Positions 37,208-49,700 of a stretch of 64,000 nt of DNA are shown in pieces (position 1 is the first letter of the stretch; every line of letters begins with the position of its first letter). This stretch comes from Oryzias latipes. Its lineage: Eukaryota > Chordata > Actinopteri > Beloniformes > Adrianichthyidae. The DNA lies in the NCBI RefSeq assembly GCF_002234675.1, contig NC_019871.2, positions 25,329,466 to 25,393,465 on the forward strand. Reading direction: 5' to 3'. The notes under the pieces are model-generated. The model was not told where the DNA came from, did no database searches, and saw only the letters and a program-made list of their open reading frames with translations. The position numbers and the translations under genes were made by a program.

Positions 37208-38262
37208 TACACTACTCAGCATAAATGACTACACCCCCTTTAAAAAGTACTAATTTAATCAGTTGATCAATGAACAAAAGAAGAATTTCCAAACTTTACA
37301 CAAGGCTGAGTTTTATTGAACACTTTCTTAGCTGCACAACATGAAATTAAGGTTAATGATCTAACTTGGATCACAGAATCTTCAGTCTTACTTAAATTGG
37401 TTAAAGCAGTAATGAAAACATCCTGCAACAGAAACAACTACATCTAGTATTTTGTATGAGCACAGTGATTTTTAAGGACGGCAGTAAGTCTTCTAGGTGT
37501 GGAATGAACATGTTGGGGACATATTTCAACATCGATCTTTGTCCATTCGTCAAGAAAACCTCTTTTAGAGCCTGGAGGCTGGATGGAGAGTGATGCTCAA
37601 CGTGTCACTCCACACAGGTGTTGGATTGGGTTCAGATCAGGACACGCACTCGGCCATTGGATCCCCTCACCCCATTCTTCTTCAGAAATGCAGCAGTAGC
37701 TTTAGAATAGTGTTTTGGATCTTTTGTCGTGTTGGAAAAGTGCTCAACGACCAAGTGCACAAAGTGATGGCAGTATGGAGCAGTACACTGTTGAGTTCAT
37801 GATACCATCAATGACATGCAGGTCCTCCACACCAGCAGCACACATGCAATCCCACATCAGGACACTGCCACCACCATGTTTCACTGTAGGCAACCAAGCC
37901 TCACCTTTACGGTGCCACACAGTTCTAAAACCATTAGTTCCAAAAACGGTGATCTTTGTCTCATCACTCCAGAGTATTGGGTTCCAGTAGTCTTCATCTT
38001 TTTTTTTAGCCCTAGCAAATTCTAGGCCTGCTTTTTTGTGCACAGGCTGTAGGACAGGCTTCCATGGTGGACGACAACCATGCATGCCATTCCTCTGCGG
38101 CGTGCGCCATGTGTTGTCACGGGAAACAGTCACTCCAGTTTGGCTTTCTACTGCTTTAGCTAACTTCAGTGACTTTCATGGTGATTTTCTTCCACCCTTC
38201 TTAACAGAAGACACTCCTCTCGAGATGTTAGCTTCTGTGGACGGCCTGGATGTCTCTGTAAC
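37208..38262 (-). pseudogene. Tc1-like transposase relic
   Basis: Read on the minus strand, a frame from 38133 to 37744 encodes TWRTPQRNGMHGCRPPWKP, SDETKITVFGTNGF and KHGGGSVLMWDCM. These are the DDE-domain landmarks of fish Tc1-like transposases, and DETK contains the first half of the catalytic triad. Downstream the frame is broken but FLKKN and VEHHSPSSLQALKEV are still readable. A TIR-like end TACACTACTCAGCATAAATG is at 37208. The N-terminal DNA-binding part is lost, replaced by the TIR element at 38262. Inactive. Confidence 0.85.
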
Positions 38263-38469
38263 CCTTGTGCTATCCTAGGCACTTTAACGTTGGGAGTTGG
38301 GTCATCTAGACCCACTAGACAGTGCTCTGAACCTTTATTCTTCAATGATTTGTGATCCTCACTGGTGTCCATGGATTACATGAAATCTTTCCACCTTTAT
38401 CCACCTTTGTCATGGTAGGGAGAACACGTCAATGTAAGGGTGGGGTCATCTAAGATAGCACAAGGGTTA
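38262..38469. mobile_element. About 208-bp TIR element, copy 2, next to the Tc1-like relic
   Basis: It is nearly identical to 10165-10378 with the same inverted ends, flanked by TA on both sides (TA|ACCCTTG and AAGGGT|TA). It begins where the Tc1-like homology stops, so it either inserted into the relic or marks a rearrangement. Confidence 0.8.
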
Positions 38470-39289
38470 ATGGAAGTTGAAATCCGTTGACGTCTACTTC
38501 CTCATAGAGCTCAACATGAGTATGCTATTAAATGGAATCCAACCGCTGTCAAATCTTCTACAACACTAAATGGAGCCAATTTGAAAGCAAACCCAAAATG
38601 ATGCAGAAATGTGTTATCAAATACATCATATTTTATTTACAGCAGAAACTCGCATCCAACAAACATGAGGTCTCTACAGTCGTTACAAAAATATTGACCT
38701 ATTTACTAATGTACATTATCTACAGCAGACTCTTCACTTAAGACGTTCCTCAACTTTACTTGTTCTGTCTCCAGATTGTCTTTAATATGCAACTTTGTCC
38801 CTTGTGACCTTGTTTTCTTTTTGTCTTCACACTTCAAAAGCAGCACACATCGCTTCTACACACGAAAGAAAGCTTCATTATCACCAGCTGCTGGAGGAGC
38901 AGGGGGGGGGTCCTACATTCTGGAAGCAGAGCTTCACCTCGCTCCACGCTTCAGCTTCATTTGATTCCACCCTTTGGGGTTCACATTCTCCGCCTCACGT
39001 TGGCGTGTGTGCACTTGTTCTCCGAGGTCGGCGTGGAGGTATGTCGAAGCGAGAGCGCTGCTGACCCGTGTGTTGGCGAGGAGGGGCTGGGAGGGGGTAA
39101 TCCAGAGGCTGCAGTCAAGTCCAGTAGGTTCAAGATGGGGAAATGCAGGCCACAGATATTCAGTTCATCCTGGGAAGAGGAAGGCACACATGGAGCCATC
39201 AGCAACAAGAGAAGAGCAGACTGAACACCAGAGTCTTCCTCACAGATGGGTCTAAAAAAAAAAAGAAGCAGCTGATGAATAACCCTTAC

Positions 39290-40480
39290 AGAACCCCCCA
39301 TAGGGGGTTGACCCGTACAGGTGCTGTGGGCATTTGGTTCATCCGGGCCTATTGAGGGTCATGAAGAGGAATGGCTGGGTCTTACGGAGAGCGCAGGCGA
39401 GTCTTGCATTTCCCATAAGGCTCATTAAAGGATGCCATGAAAATGGAACGTACCATTGCCGTGTGTGTGGTGAGTGTGCGTAGTTGTAATGTTCATGTGA
39501 GACACACACACGTCTGACGGAAGGCTGATGCTGTTACATGACGCCCTTTCGTCATGCTCTAGCTGTTAGGGAGGTGTGCACACTGTCCCTTTACCGACCG
39601 CATGCAGATGCAGGTGATACATGAACGCCTGTTGGAGGTCCACACAAGCTACACGCCAATTTCCTCATTTCTAACCGTCAGGCTGCACGCAGGTATGTGC
39701 ACTTTCCCGTGAACAGCACTAACGAGCCCCTAGCCCATGAGAGGGGGGCTGAGAAAATGTCAAATCTGTACGACACGCCTGCGTCTTTCTTACTTCAGCC
39801 GTACATGTTGTATAGGTGTTTGCTTTGACTTTTCACTCACACCATGTCGATAGAAAAAAAAAAGTGCATGACTGTTTTCTCTCCAATGTTGCGGTGTTCA
39901 CACTGGACTGTTGGTACCCAATAGTAGTGCATGTACTCGCAGTTGGAGGAGGCTTGGTGTGAAATGTCAAAGTGGTGCAGATCTCATGTATCTGGCTCCA
40001 GACTGTTTCTTTCACGGCTCTATCCCGATACATGAAAGACTTGGTGTCATGGAATAGCAGTCGGGAACAAACTGTAATTATTCATTTCTCCTACATGATT
40101 GACTTTCAAACGGCTGTCGCTTCTGTGAATGAAAGGGGGCGTCATCCCTACGTCACTATCAAATCTGAGTCCCTGGTTAAACTGTTAACGAGCGCTCAAT
40201 GGCCGGGCGTTTTGTTTGTCAAGCCCGAAAATGTTCGTAGAAACGTGTGTAGCGACAGTTTTGAACGCAGAAGCCATTGAGGCGCATTTACATCGACTTT
40301 CTTATTGGAATTGGTGGTCGCCAGGGGCGGCGTGAAGGTAGCTCCAACTTTGATATTTCTGCATGCCCTGCACAGGTTTGCCCATTTTTTTGCAAGCAAG
40401 ACACCTGTATCCACCTGTAAGTACAGTTGTGACTACAGCTTTAATGTTAAAAATCCCCAAATAAAAGGATGATTTGAGTT
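39290..40480. repeat. Composite interspersed repeat block
   Basis: The left part (about 39420-39720) shares order and wording with 51050-51320: GAAAATGGAA(C/G)GTACCATTG, a variant of CCTTNCCGACCGC, and GCAGCACTAAC-like words. The right part (39890-40440) contains CCAGGGGCGGCGTGAAG and looks like another element. No protein is recognisable. Possibly a DNA-transposon family. Confidence 0.45.
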
Positions 40481-40519
40481 TGTGCTATAGCTGCAGTAGC
40501 AACATCTCCACTAACCTTC

Positions 40520-40766
40520 TTAGCTTAGTACCAGCTGTTGGGCCAGAAATGCATCAGTCCCAGCGTCTGAACAAGGACTTGCCCCTGGCCTTTCTTGAAC
40601 TTCCTCCTCTTCTTCATCTCTGTCCATCTGTTCAGGATAGTTCTGGGGAATCCCAGAATATTCCAGAGAAGCCGAGCTCTTCTTCATCCCAGCAGCTTCC
40701 CAGCAGGCATGCTCCGAATGCCCCTGCAGCTGCAGGAGAGCGCCCTCCTCATTCAGGTTTGGATTT
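40520..40766 (-). CDS. tnfrsf19: Candidate TNFRSF19 terminal exon
   Basis: An in-phase acceptor (GCGCTGCAG|AAATCC) opens an 81-codon frame to TAA. The product has [13 protein letters not shown], then a [13 protein letters not shown] acidic run, and ends QQLVLS. I see little resemblance to the mammalian cytoplasmic tail, and the acceptor has a weak pyrimidine tract. Phase agreement with exon 8 supports it. An alternative 3' exon elsewhere in 38470-40500 cannot be excluded. Confidence 0.6.
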
Positions 40767-43700
40767 CTGCAGCGCATCGGAGACAAATCCATAATTACTA
40801 CGGGAGAGAATCCCTAAAGATGGCAACACCCTGTTGTGTGTGTTTTTTCCAGCACTTCAAAAGGGTGAATTACCCACTTCAGCTTATGTCTATAGAACCC
40901 AGAGGGGAAAAAGACTGATTCCTGTACTGACTTGTTGATGTTTACCACATAAAACAGCAACTATCCCATTTTAAGTTTGACTTTATTGCTCGAGGAGCAC
41001 AATGTTGTATATAAAACACACACTGCCTGTAATTCAACGTTTCCTAAATAATTGTAGGACATTATTTTAATTCTGAAGAAGACTTTGTATTTTTAAAATT
41101 TCATAAACAGCATATTGTTCAATATCTCCATTAAATACAAAAACTTAGCCTCATAAATTAGTGTGCGATGAACAGGTTGCAGGTAGTGTTGGCAAAACTA
41201 CATTTTTCCATAAGACTAAAGAAAGTTTAGTTCTTAAAGAAAGTGGCCATAAAATAAATAAATAAATGGATGGATGGATAAATAAATGGATGGATGGATA
41301 AATAAATGGATGGATGGATAAATAAATGGATGGATGGATAAATAAATGGATGGATGGATGGATAAATAAATGGATGGATGGATAGATAAATAAATGGATG
41401 GATGGATGGTCACAGACTGACGTCCAGCTTCAGTATCAGGCTCTCACCCGTCCCTGAGGCTCATCTGGGACTGGAAGGGACTGATGTCCCGGTTGTGGTC
41501 TAGACTGCAGCTCTCATCACAGCACAAAGAAGGAATCAGATGGACTGGGCCTACAAAAAGGAACACCCAGAGTAATAGGTTGATTTTCCAGTCATTTGTA
41601 CCCCTTTAACGCCAGAGATTTCACCAGCGATGTGTAAATATTACACGTTCTTTGAACTACTGTAAATGTTTACGCAACTGACGTAATTTCTGACAGATTT
41701 TGACGTGGAGAAAGTCACTAGTAAAGTGATGAAAATAGCACAAAAACACTTTTCTACACTGCAGAATCCTTTGAAATTGCGGTAATTTAATCGGTTAGTT
41801 CAAAAGGGGCCCACATCCAAGAGGTTTGTTTTTCCAGGAAAGGATTTTAATTGCATAGCTTAAAGGGAGGCTACACCAATGATCAATACTTTACCCAGAT
41901 TTAGCACCAGTTCATAGCCAACAAATGCTATAATATATAGCACCTCACTTTTATCATTTCAGAGGACTAGCAAACTAAAGTCTCTGGACTTGGGCCCTTC
42001 TTGAATTAAACAGGGGCGCTGCCATATTGGATAACTAGTGCTGCCATCTATGGGATGAAGCTAAACCCATGAAAGAGAGACCCAAGTCCGGGAATTTTGC
42101 ACTTAATGCATTTTAAATGTCAAGCATAGTCAATACGTTACAACAGACTTGGGACTTTTTTTGCACATATTCAGATAGCTTTTTCTTGAAGACCATAGAA
42201 CATATAATATCTCTGTTTTGAACAATTGTGGACTAGGGCCCCTTTTGAAAAAAACGATTCAATTGTGAAAAGGATTGAGGAGTTAGGTAGGTAGTCTAAA
42301 GCTCCACTGTTAAAGGGTGAGCTAAAGTATTTGCAACCTACCACAGCTGTGTCCCGGGCCCAGGTGGCAGTTGCAGCAGGGTCTCTGGGGAAAGTCATGG
42401 AGCCAGCGGGCATCCAGGCAGGACAGCTCAGCGTCGCCGTACGGACAATCCTGAGACCTCAGAGAGGCTGCTGGGAGAAAAAAAAACCCAGTCGGTTACA
42501 ATCATGCATGAGATTGTTTTATTAAACGTGTTCTTTCAGTCTTTGGTCAACAAGCTAAGCAGCACGGCTTTAGATGATGGCTTTACCATATATTCCAAGT
42601 TTAAAAGAGCACAGGACTTCAGGAGGTGAAGGAGTAAATTATGAAAAACAATCAAAAAAGTAGACAAAAGAGGAATAAAAACCAAACCTAGGACAAGAAA
42701 TCACGTTGGAAGCAAAACTGAATTTAAACCTATGACGAAAAGTTAGCATCAAGGGGCAATAAACCGACTGAGGTCACGAGAGGAGGAGCAGGAGGTGAAG
42801 TAAATACCCAAAGCCAGGTGTTAATAGGAAGAAACCTGATCACAAACTGCAGAGCTACAAACAACTAAGCTTGTCAAAGCTACAAATACCATGATAAATA
42901 AAAGAATTGTGAAAATACCTAAGTAAAAAAACCCAAAAGAAAACACCAAGCTGACTCTGGAGGGAGACTCTGACTAAGCCAGGAAGTAACCAGGTCAGGT
43001 GATCACAAGGAGGTGTGGCAACCCAGAACCCCGCCCACAGAGAAAACATTGGTGTGCAAGCCAGTGAGGAACCCCCATCCACCAGCTGAATAGCTCTCGC
43101 CATTTGTGTTGTGTCAGTAATGTAAAGGCCCGTACACACCGGGACGAATATTCGCCAGCGTTTTTCGCCACGTTTTTTGTGTTCACACCCAGGCGATTTT
43201 CGCTGACGATGAGCCGAGCGAACATGCAATTTCATTCCCTGACATTAGATGGCGCTTAATGTAAACAGAAATACTCCTGTACACAAGGTGGCGCTGCGCA
43301 ACTTTACGCTTCTTAAACTCGCTTTTTCCTCAGAAGAAGAGATCGCAAGTATTTACGCGATTGTCAGAATCATACAAAGAAAACATGAATATTTCAAGCA
43401 CCAGTTGCTCCAACTAGTGCTTGGTTCGGGGATATTTTAGAATGTCCGTCATTATTTCTTCGCGGCTGTGTAGACGCTACTTGGCGTCTATCTTCTTCGC
43501 TGGTATGTGTGCTCAGCAAGGCAGTTTTGTGTTTGAGCGCCCCCAAGTTGTGTTTTACTGTAACTTCAGAAGCTCCAGACGTGTGCAAAAGCGCCATTCT
43601 CATTGGTCGAATAGATTTCGACGCGACGCGTCAAAAAAAAAAAAACGAACCCGAGGCGTTTTATTTTTTACGCTTTGACGTGTGGCGTTTTTTCGCGTCG

Positions 43701-46700
43701 GTGTGCACACTCTCATTGGTGCCCTTTGTTTAGTCACGAGGCGTTAAACATCGGCGAAAATCGCGCACGAAATTCGTCCCGGTGTGTACGGGCCTTTGGG
43801 TTGTGATAGGATGCGATGGGTGTAAGCTAGTGGGAGAGACTGTAAACAGAGAGCTCTCAGCAATAGGGAGGGGAAGAGGGGGTGGGGTTGCTCCACACCA
43901 GCGGTCCCACCTACAAGTGTCTGATGAACTACTGCTGCTCTGCGGAAACTTTGTCCTAGAAAATGACACTTATTATTTTATTTTGGCTAAACAACAATCA
44001 TAACTGACAGACCACTGGGAAGGCTTTTACAATAGATCATAGGCTGACTGGAGTGGGACTTCAATCAGAACTTCAATCTTTAGAGCTGACAGGAATGTGC
44101 TGGAGATAAAAATAGGGTAAAATAAAGGAACATTGTTCACAAGTCCAAAACCTCAAGTCCTTAAAGTCGAGTCTCAAGTCAAATCTCTGCAAGGGAGACT
44201 TGACTTTCAAGTCAGAGTCTGAAGTCCGAGTCCCAACTCTGCCAGTCCTGGCTCCGAGGCCTCCATGAATCAAATCTGGCTTTTTTGAATTAAGGAGCGA
44301 CGGTTAAACAAACATTTTAAACTGATGCCATTTTCCAGGTAAACACTTCCCACCTTCCTTCAGGTTTTGAGGTAATTAAAAACCCTCATTTAAATCCAAA
44401 TCAAAATGACAGCTGTCAGCGCTCAAGTGGAGGGTGCGGCGCGTGTTTCAGTACAGGGAAACCACCGACAAAATACTGTACGCTCAAATGTGTGCGGAGG
44501 TGGCAGACTCGAACAATAACACTTAACTGGTTACCTCCTTACTGCCGTTAATTGACTGCCGCGGGACTTATCACGCGCATGAACGCGTCTGCCCTCACAA
44601 GCGCAGCTCCTTATGCAAGTTCCCACAAATATGCAAACGTCAGGCTCACCACAGATAAAGCTCTTACACCCCCAAACTGTGAGGATAAAAGGGCCCAAAT
44701 TCTGCTGCACAGCTACCCTGTTTTCAAATCCAAACCGCGTTCACTCCAGAAAGACCAGGAAGAAAAGTGCAGCTTGAGCAGGTTTAATAGATCATGACTG
44801 AGCATGACTGAGATAACCTCTCACCCAGGTATGCACAGGGCTCCATAGGTTAGACACAAACGTTCCAGATCCTCGCTGAGATTTCCTTATGACATCTTCA
44901 AGCACAAAACGTTCTACAATCTGACAAACTGTATGCTGAAGTGACTGATTGAACAAACATGGGTGACTGACCACTGGGCTTCTTCTCCAGCAGCTGCCTC
45001 TTGCAGTAGATGACGCAGAGGACGAGCAGAGCCAGCAGCACAGTGGCAAGAGCGATGCAGATGACTGCAGCCAAGGCCATGTCCCGGGGGCTGGTCACCA
45101 CCGGGGGCAGCGGCACCAGGTTGACACGCCCACTACCTGTGGAAGAGATGCACGGAAGATTCAAAATTCATTCCATTTACAAGGTTTGCCAACATTTTAC
45201 AGCAAAGTAAGATCACTTTGAAAGATGGATTTAAAACAAAAAATATGTGATACAATAATGCATTTAATTCCTTTTTTACTTTCAAATATTTCATTCATTT
45301 ATTTATTCCAATATAATCCAACCCTCATTTCAACAGTCTTGTAAAAAAGGGAAAAGATTGATGATTCCTTTGTGCCTCCAGTCAGACATCTGAGGTCTAA
45401 TGAAATAAGCAGAGGAGTTCAAAGGGAAAACGCCTGTGGTAAATTCTCTTTATCTGCCTCTGTGTTGTTCTGCACAGACCATGATTTACAGGCATGGGAG
45501 ATCCACCCCCAGGATCTCTCACACGCTGAAGTTTGGAGATCTTCTTGGCGGGCAAACCTAAAAAAAAAGTCTGCATAAAATGCAGCAAAAGATCTTGGCC
45601 TAATTTTTTTTTTTTTGTGGGGAGTACTCTAATGTATGTGCGCATGGAGCCAGTTTAGCTCGTGCTGGTTTGCGGCGCCTTCCATCCGTGAAACCCGGGT
45701 TCGACTCCGGGCTGCTCCCTGTTCCCTTCTCTACCTCTGCCGGTTCCAAGCCCGGTTTGAGAAGGTTGCGTCAGGAAGGGCATCCGGCGTAAAACATTGC
45801 CAAATTTACCATGCGACTTGTTCGCTGTGGCGACCCCTGATGGGAGAAGCCGAAAGTGGAAGAAGACTCTAATGTATGTGCGCGTCCTGGCACTGCTTAC
45901 ATGACTGGGCTCTATTTCCACCCCTTTTTTTGTTGGAGAGGAAATGTGATGCCAGAGTTTGCCCCATCGGCCCAAACCCTCGTAAAGCCACCTGAAGAGG
46001 AATGGCCGTTCTGCGAGTTCCCACAGAGCATCGGGGTTTTAGAAAGCTTGAACAGCACAACGTCAGACATGAAGTGTTGTGTTACAGGAACAAAATTAAT
46101 GACTTCTGAACTGTGTATTTATCATTTAACCTAATAGCTTTACTGGCGTAGATCAAAGAAAATGATGTAAACTCAGTGACAGACTGAACATAGCATTACT
46201 AGTTAGTTAGCTACGGTTGGGGGGAACCAGGCCCTCGGCAACAGGGGTGGTGTCCCTTGGGCCCGGCAGACCTCTCTCCACGCAGGGAGTATGATCCCTG
46301 AGTTCTCTGGTGGGACCATGAACCGAGGATCATATCACATCTGAGCCGGGGCTTGTCCATGTCCCTGTGGTGCGGGTTTTGGTCCTTGCGCTGGCCCCCT
46401 TCAAAATTCCACCTTGGGGTGAGCCTGGTCGGGAAATGTTTACCACGCTCCTCCTCTTGGGCGAAGGTGGACAAGCCCCTACCTTGTTCTCCCCCGACCT
46501 CCCGCGGAGTGAGCGGGTGGTTGCCTGGAGTGTGGGGCGGGTCTCCCTTGGGGGGCCCTGGCTCGTGCGTGGGGTTTGGGAAAGGGGATCCCCAGTGGTG
46601 GTGATGGATTGCTCGTCTGGGGGGGGGGGGGGGGGCTGTCCGGCGGTGAGTTTACAGTTACATTTACTAACTTGGCCTTTAAGGCTAATAGCTGAAAAAG

Positions 46701-49700
46701 TGATAAAAATCAGTTGGTTTCAGTAAGGTGTATAAAGTAGTGAGGAGTGCAACAGCAGCAAAACGTCTCTAATTCCACTTTGTAGATTTCCCCAATCGCA
46801 GGTTAACTCTAGTCTAGAACACAACGCCTGTGATAGACGAGGCACCGCTATCATGTTAAATTAACCCCACGTTTTTACAGAAATAAAGCTTAATAAGGCA
46901 CTTTAGTTCAGTTTGAATACTTTGCTAGTTTGTTATGTGTAGAACAAAGAACAATGAAAGGATGGGAAAGACAAAGGTCCTGCAGCGTTCTGAAGCTTTA
47001 TAGAGGAGTTGAAGGAAGAACATGCCTGAAAAACCTCTGAACAAAAACCTCTGAAGCCAAGAATGTCTGCCTCAGCATAAATTACTCTGATGTTTATGAG
47101 CGATAAAACTGCTATTTTCTGGGTGAGCATATGCAAGACAGTGAGGGTGTGAGTTTCAAAAGAGCAAACAGTGAAAGTCAGGCTGAATGAAGCATTGAGC
47201 CAAAGAGAAAGGCAGGTTTAATGAATGACTTTTTGTTTGAGAAGCCTTTTTTTTTTTTTTTTTTGCTGTTTGCTTTTCAGTATATTAATCATAAAGGATG
47301 CAGTATCAGGCTTTTCACATTCAAGAGCTCTTTGTTAGGCCATGTAAACATTGCTTTAGCTTTGGGCGTTTTTTTCTTTTAGGCAGATAGGGGGGTGAGG
47401 GCTTTTCAGCATTCTTTCCAGAGGACATATGCACACACAGCACAACAGCCGTTCCAAATCTTTGCAATATCCAGGAAGACTTGGTAATGACAGAGGAAAT
47501 GAGAGGGACGTAAATGTCAGACGCGTTGCACCGTCCAGCAGCAGTTATCAAGGCCCAGCTTGAATCACGGTCAATATCACTTCCTGTTTATACAGGCGTG
47601 TTTGTGTTTGAAGGCTTCAGTGAAGCTGACGAGTCCGTGTGTGCTCTGAACTCCACTGGTCAAACCCGCTGTGACATAAATAAACATTTCATCAAAGCGG
47701 AGAGCTCTGTCAATTTGCCAAAAAAACAAAAAGGAAAAGATAAAAACGAGTCCCTCCACACACAGGTTTGTGGAGCGTGAGCTGAGGTCAGATGGAGCCC
47801 GTCTTCAGGTGGGCATCAGCACAAAGGCAGCTTGTTGTTGGAGAGCCGGCAGCTGCAGCAAATGCAGATAAACTCCAAACCTCACCTGCTGATATTATCT
47901 CCACTCAAAGCCGAGCCATAAACCGCAGCCCTTTCACAGACTCTCTGCCTGTTGACTTTATGGAACGCTAAAGAGTCCAAATAAAAGAAGCACCTCTTTA
48001 CACCTCTGGACTTTTCTTTGTGGAATCTCTTTTAAGAGCTTCTTCCCATTGAGGGGGTTAAGATTAGAGCAGATTATCTACATTTTGGAATGTCCACACA
48101 TTTCTTTCAATGTACAGTTCTCCCTTGCTATATTTCAGTTCACCTTTAACTGTCTCGCTGTTTTGCTGATTTTTTTTTTAAGCGCGGTTTTATGTGCTTT
48201 TTTTGTTCTGCATCCTGATTGGCTGTAGACCATTGTTATTAAATCTCCCTCATGGTGCGTTTCATGTACAGAATCATACCAGACTACATACATTTTCTAT
48301 TAGTGCCAGTGTTGACATTTTTTTGACAACCGTAACTCTTTAACTGTCGACGCGATTAACCTTTTTCCAGCGGATTCTGAAGCGGAGATATGGAACACTT
48401 TACAGTAGCGAAGTGTTTACGCAATCAGTGTAAACTCACAATGGAGCGTTTTTATTTAGGTGTCACCGGCAATATATTTGGTGTTAAAGGGGAGAATAAT
48501 GTGTAAAGTGAGTAGTGAGGGGGTTTACAGCCTTAAAACATCTAGAATTATTGTAAAAAATAAAGATGACTACTTTGCGGATTTCACCATTTGCGGGTTA
48601 TTTTCAGAGTATTTCACATGAAAATGTTTCATCTCTTTGGAGTTTTATCACCTCTTCCTTTATTTCAAACTTCTTCGATGTCAGAAAGAACTTTCAACAC
48701 AAGAAACAGACTTGAAGGCTTTCCGGTGAGTCAACATAAATCAGTGGAGCATATTATGGAATTTCTGTTGCTTGAAACCAAGCCCCTACTTTTTATTCTC
48801 AAATTTGATGCAGGAAATGTTGCAGTTCCTCAAAAGACCACTGGAGGCTGGTTTTAGAAAGTAGTGATTTCCTGTTTACCCCCATTTAAAAAACTCCAAC
48901 TTTATGCCAAAAGTAAACCAATTAGACTTTTTTTAATCTTTTTTTATCTTGATTTATTACTTATAATAACCCTCGGGTAATGATTTTTTTTTTATTCTGA
49001 TTTATGAGAGCCAAAATTAGGCTGCACAGGCAGTTGGGTTGACCAATGAGTGATCCCAAAACACCCAAATAGCATTTTCGAAACATTGTTGAGCTCTGTA
49101 AACTAGTCACTGTGCTTCATTTTTGACCTGGAAAATCCATTGAGTTTAGTTTGAGATAACCCATCTACTGTCTGTGTCCAGCATCTGTTGTTGAAGCCAA
49201 ATGTGTTTGCTGTGATGTTTTATGTTTGTGGGATTTTTTTTTTTTTGGGTGGAAAATGGTGGTTTGACTTTTGAGTGGAAGTGGGATGAGGACAGCAGGT
49301 GGAACGGACGGTCCTGCCATTGTGACCCAACAGGCCTATACGCCTGGAGGACTTCAGGGACCGTATGTGTGAGGAATGGAGGCTCTGGCTTAAGTTGCTG
49401 CTTGGCTGGGGTGTTTCCTGCTCTTTGATCTCTGGCATGGCTGCACAGGCTTTAGTCAAAATGCTGAAATCAGAAGACGCTCCCACTTTCTGGCTCTAAT
49501 TAAAAGCTCAGCTTAAAAATGTGAAATGCTTCAGCATTAAGAAGGGATTTTAAAAATATTCTTTTCTTTTTGGCAACAAGGTGGTTTTAATTTAGGCTGA
49601 TTCCCACTGTCCTGCTGTGTTTAAAAACTTGACTTTCTTCAGGGAACAGCAGATGAAGCTCATCATCTTCATGGAGTGTGAGTGCACATATCTTCCTGCC

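Larger units (their letters stand above)
36366..40519. other. Convergent intergenic region between MIPEP and TNFRSF19
   Basis: This 4.2-kb spacer contains a G-run (about 36710-36727), a tRNA-derived SINE (37020-37207), a Tc1-like relic (37208-38262), a 208-bp TIR element (38262-38469) and a long repeat block (39290-40480). Positions 38470-39250 look unique and may include the TNFRSF19 3' UTR; a minus-strand AATAAA is at 38632-38637. Confidence 0.55.
42471..44971 (-). other. TNFRSF19 intron 6
   Basis: It contains a repeat-like block (42590-43060) and copy 8 of the TTAA-type element, itself split by a 674-bp TIR element. The remainder (44070-44970) is unique-looking. No exon found. Confidence 0.6.

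Noticed and set aside
38981..39301. 106-codon minus frame considered as a TNFRSF19 tail exon
   Set aside because: Its frame does not match the phase left by the upstream exon and the sequence shows no resemblance to the receptor tail.
41258..41410. Regular repeat array considered as CRISPR-like
   Set aside because: Units are pure tetranucleotide microsatellite without unique spacers, in a vertebrate intron.
45644..45718. Possible genuine tRNA gene
   Set aside because: The A and B boxes are present but the cloverleaf does not close and the sequence continues into a SINE body with target duplications.
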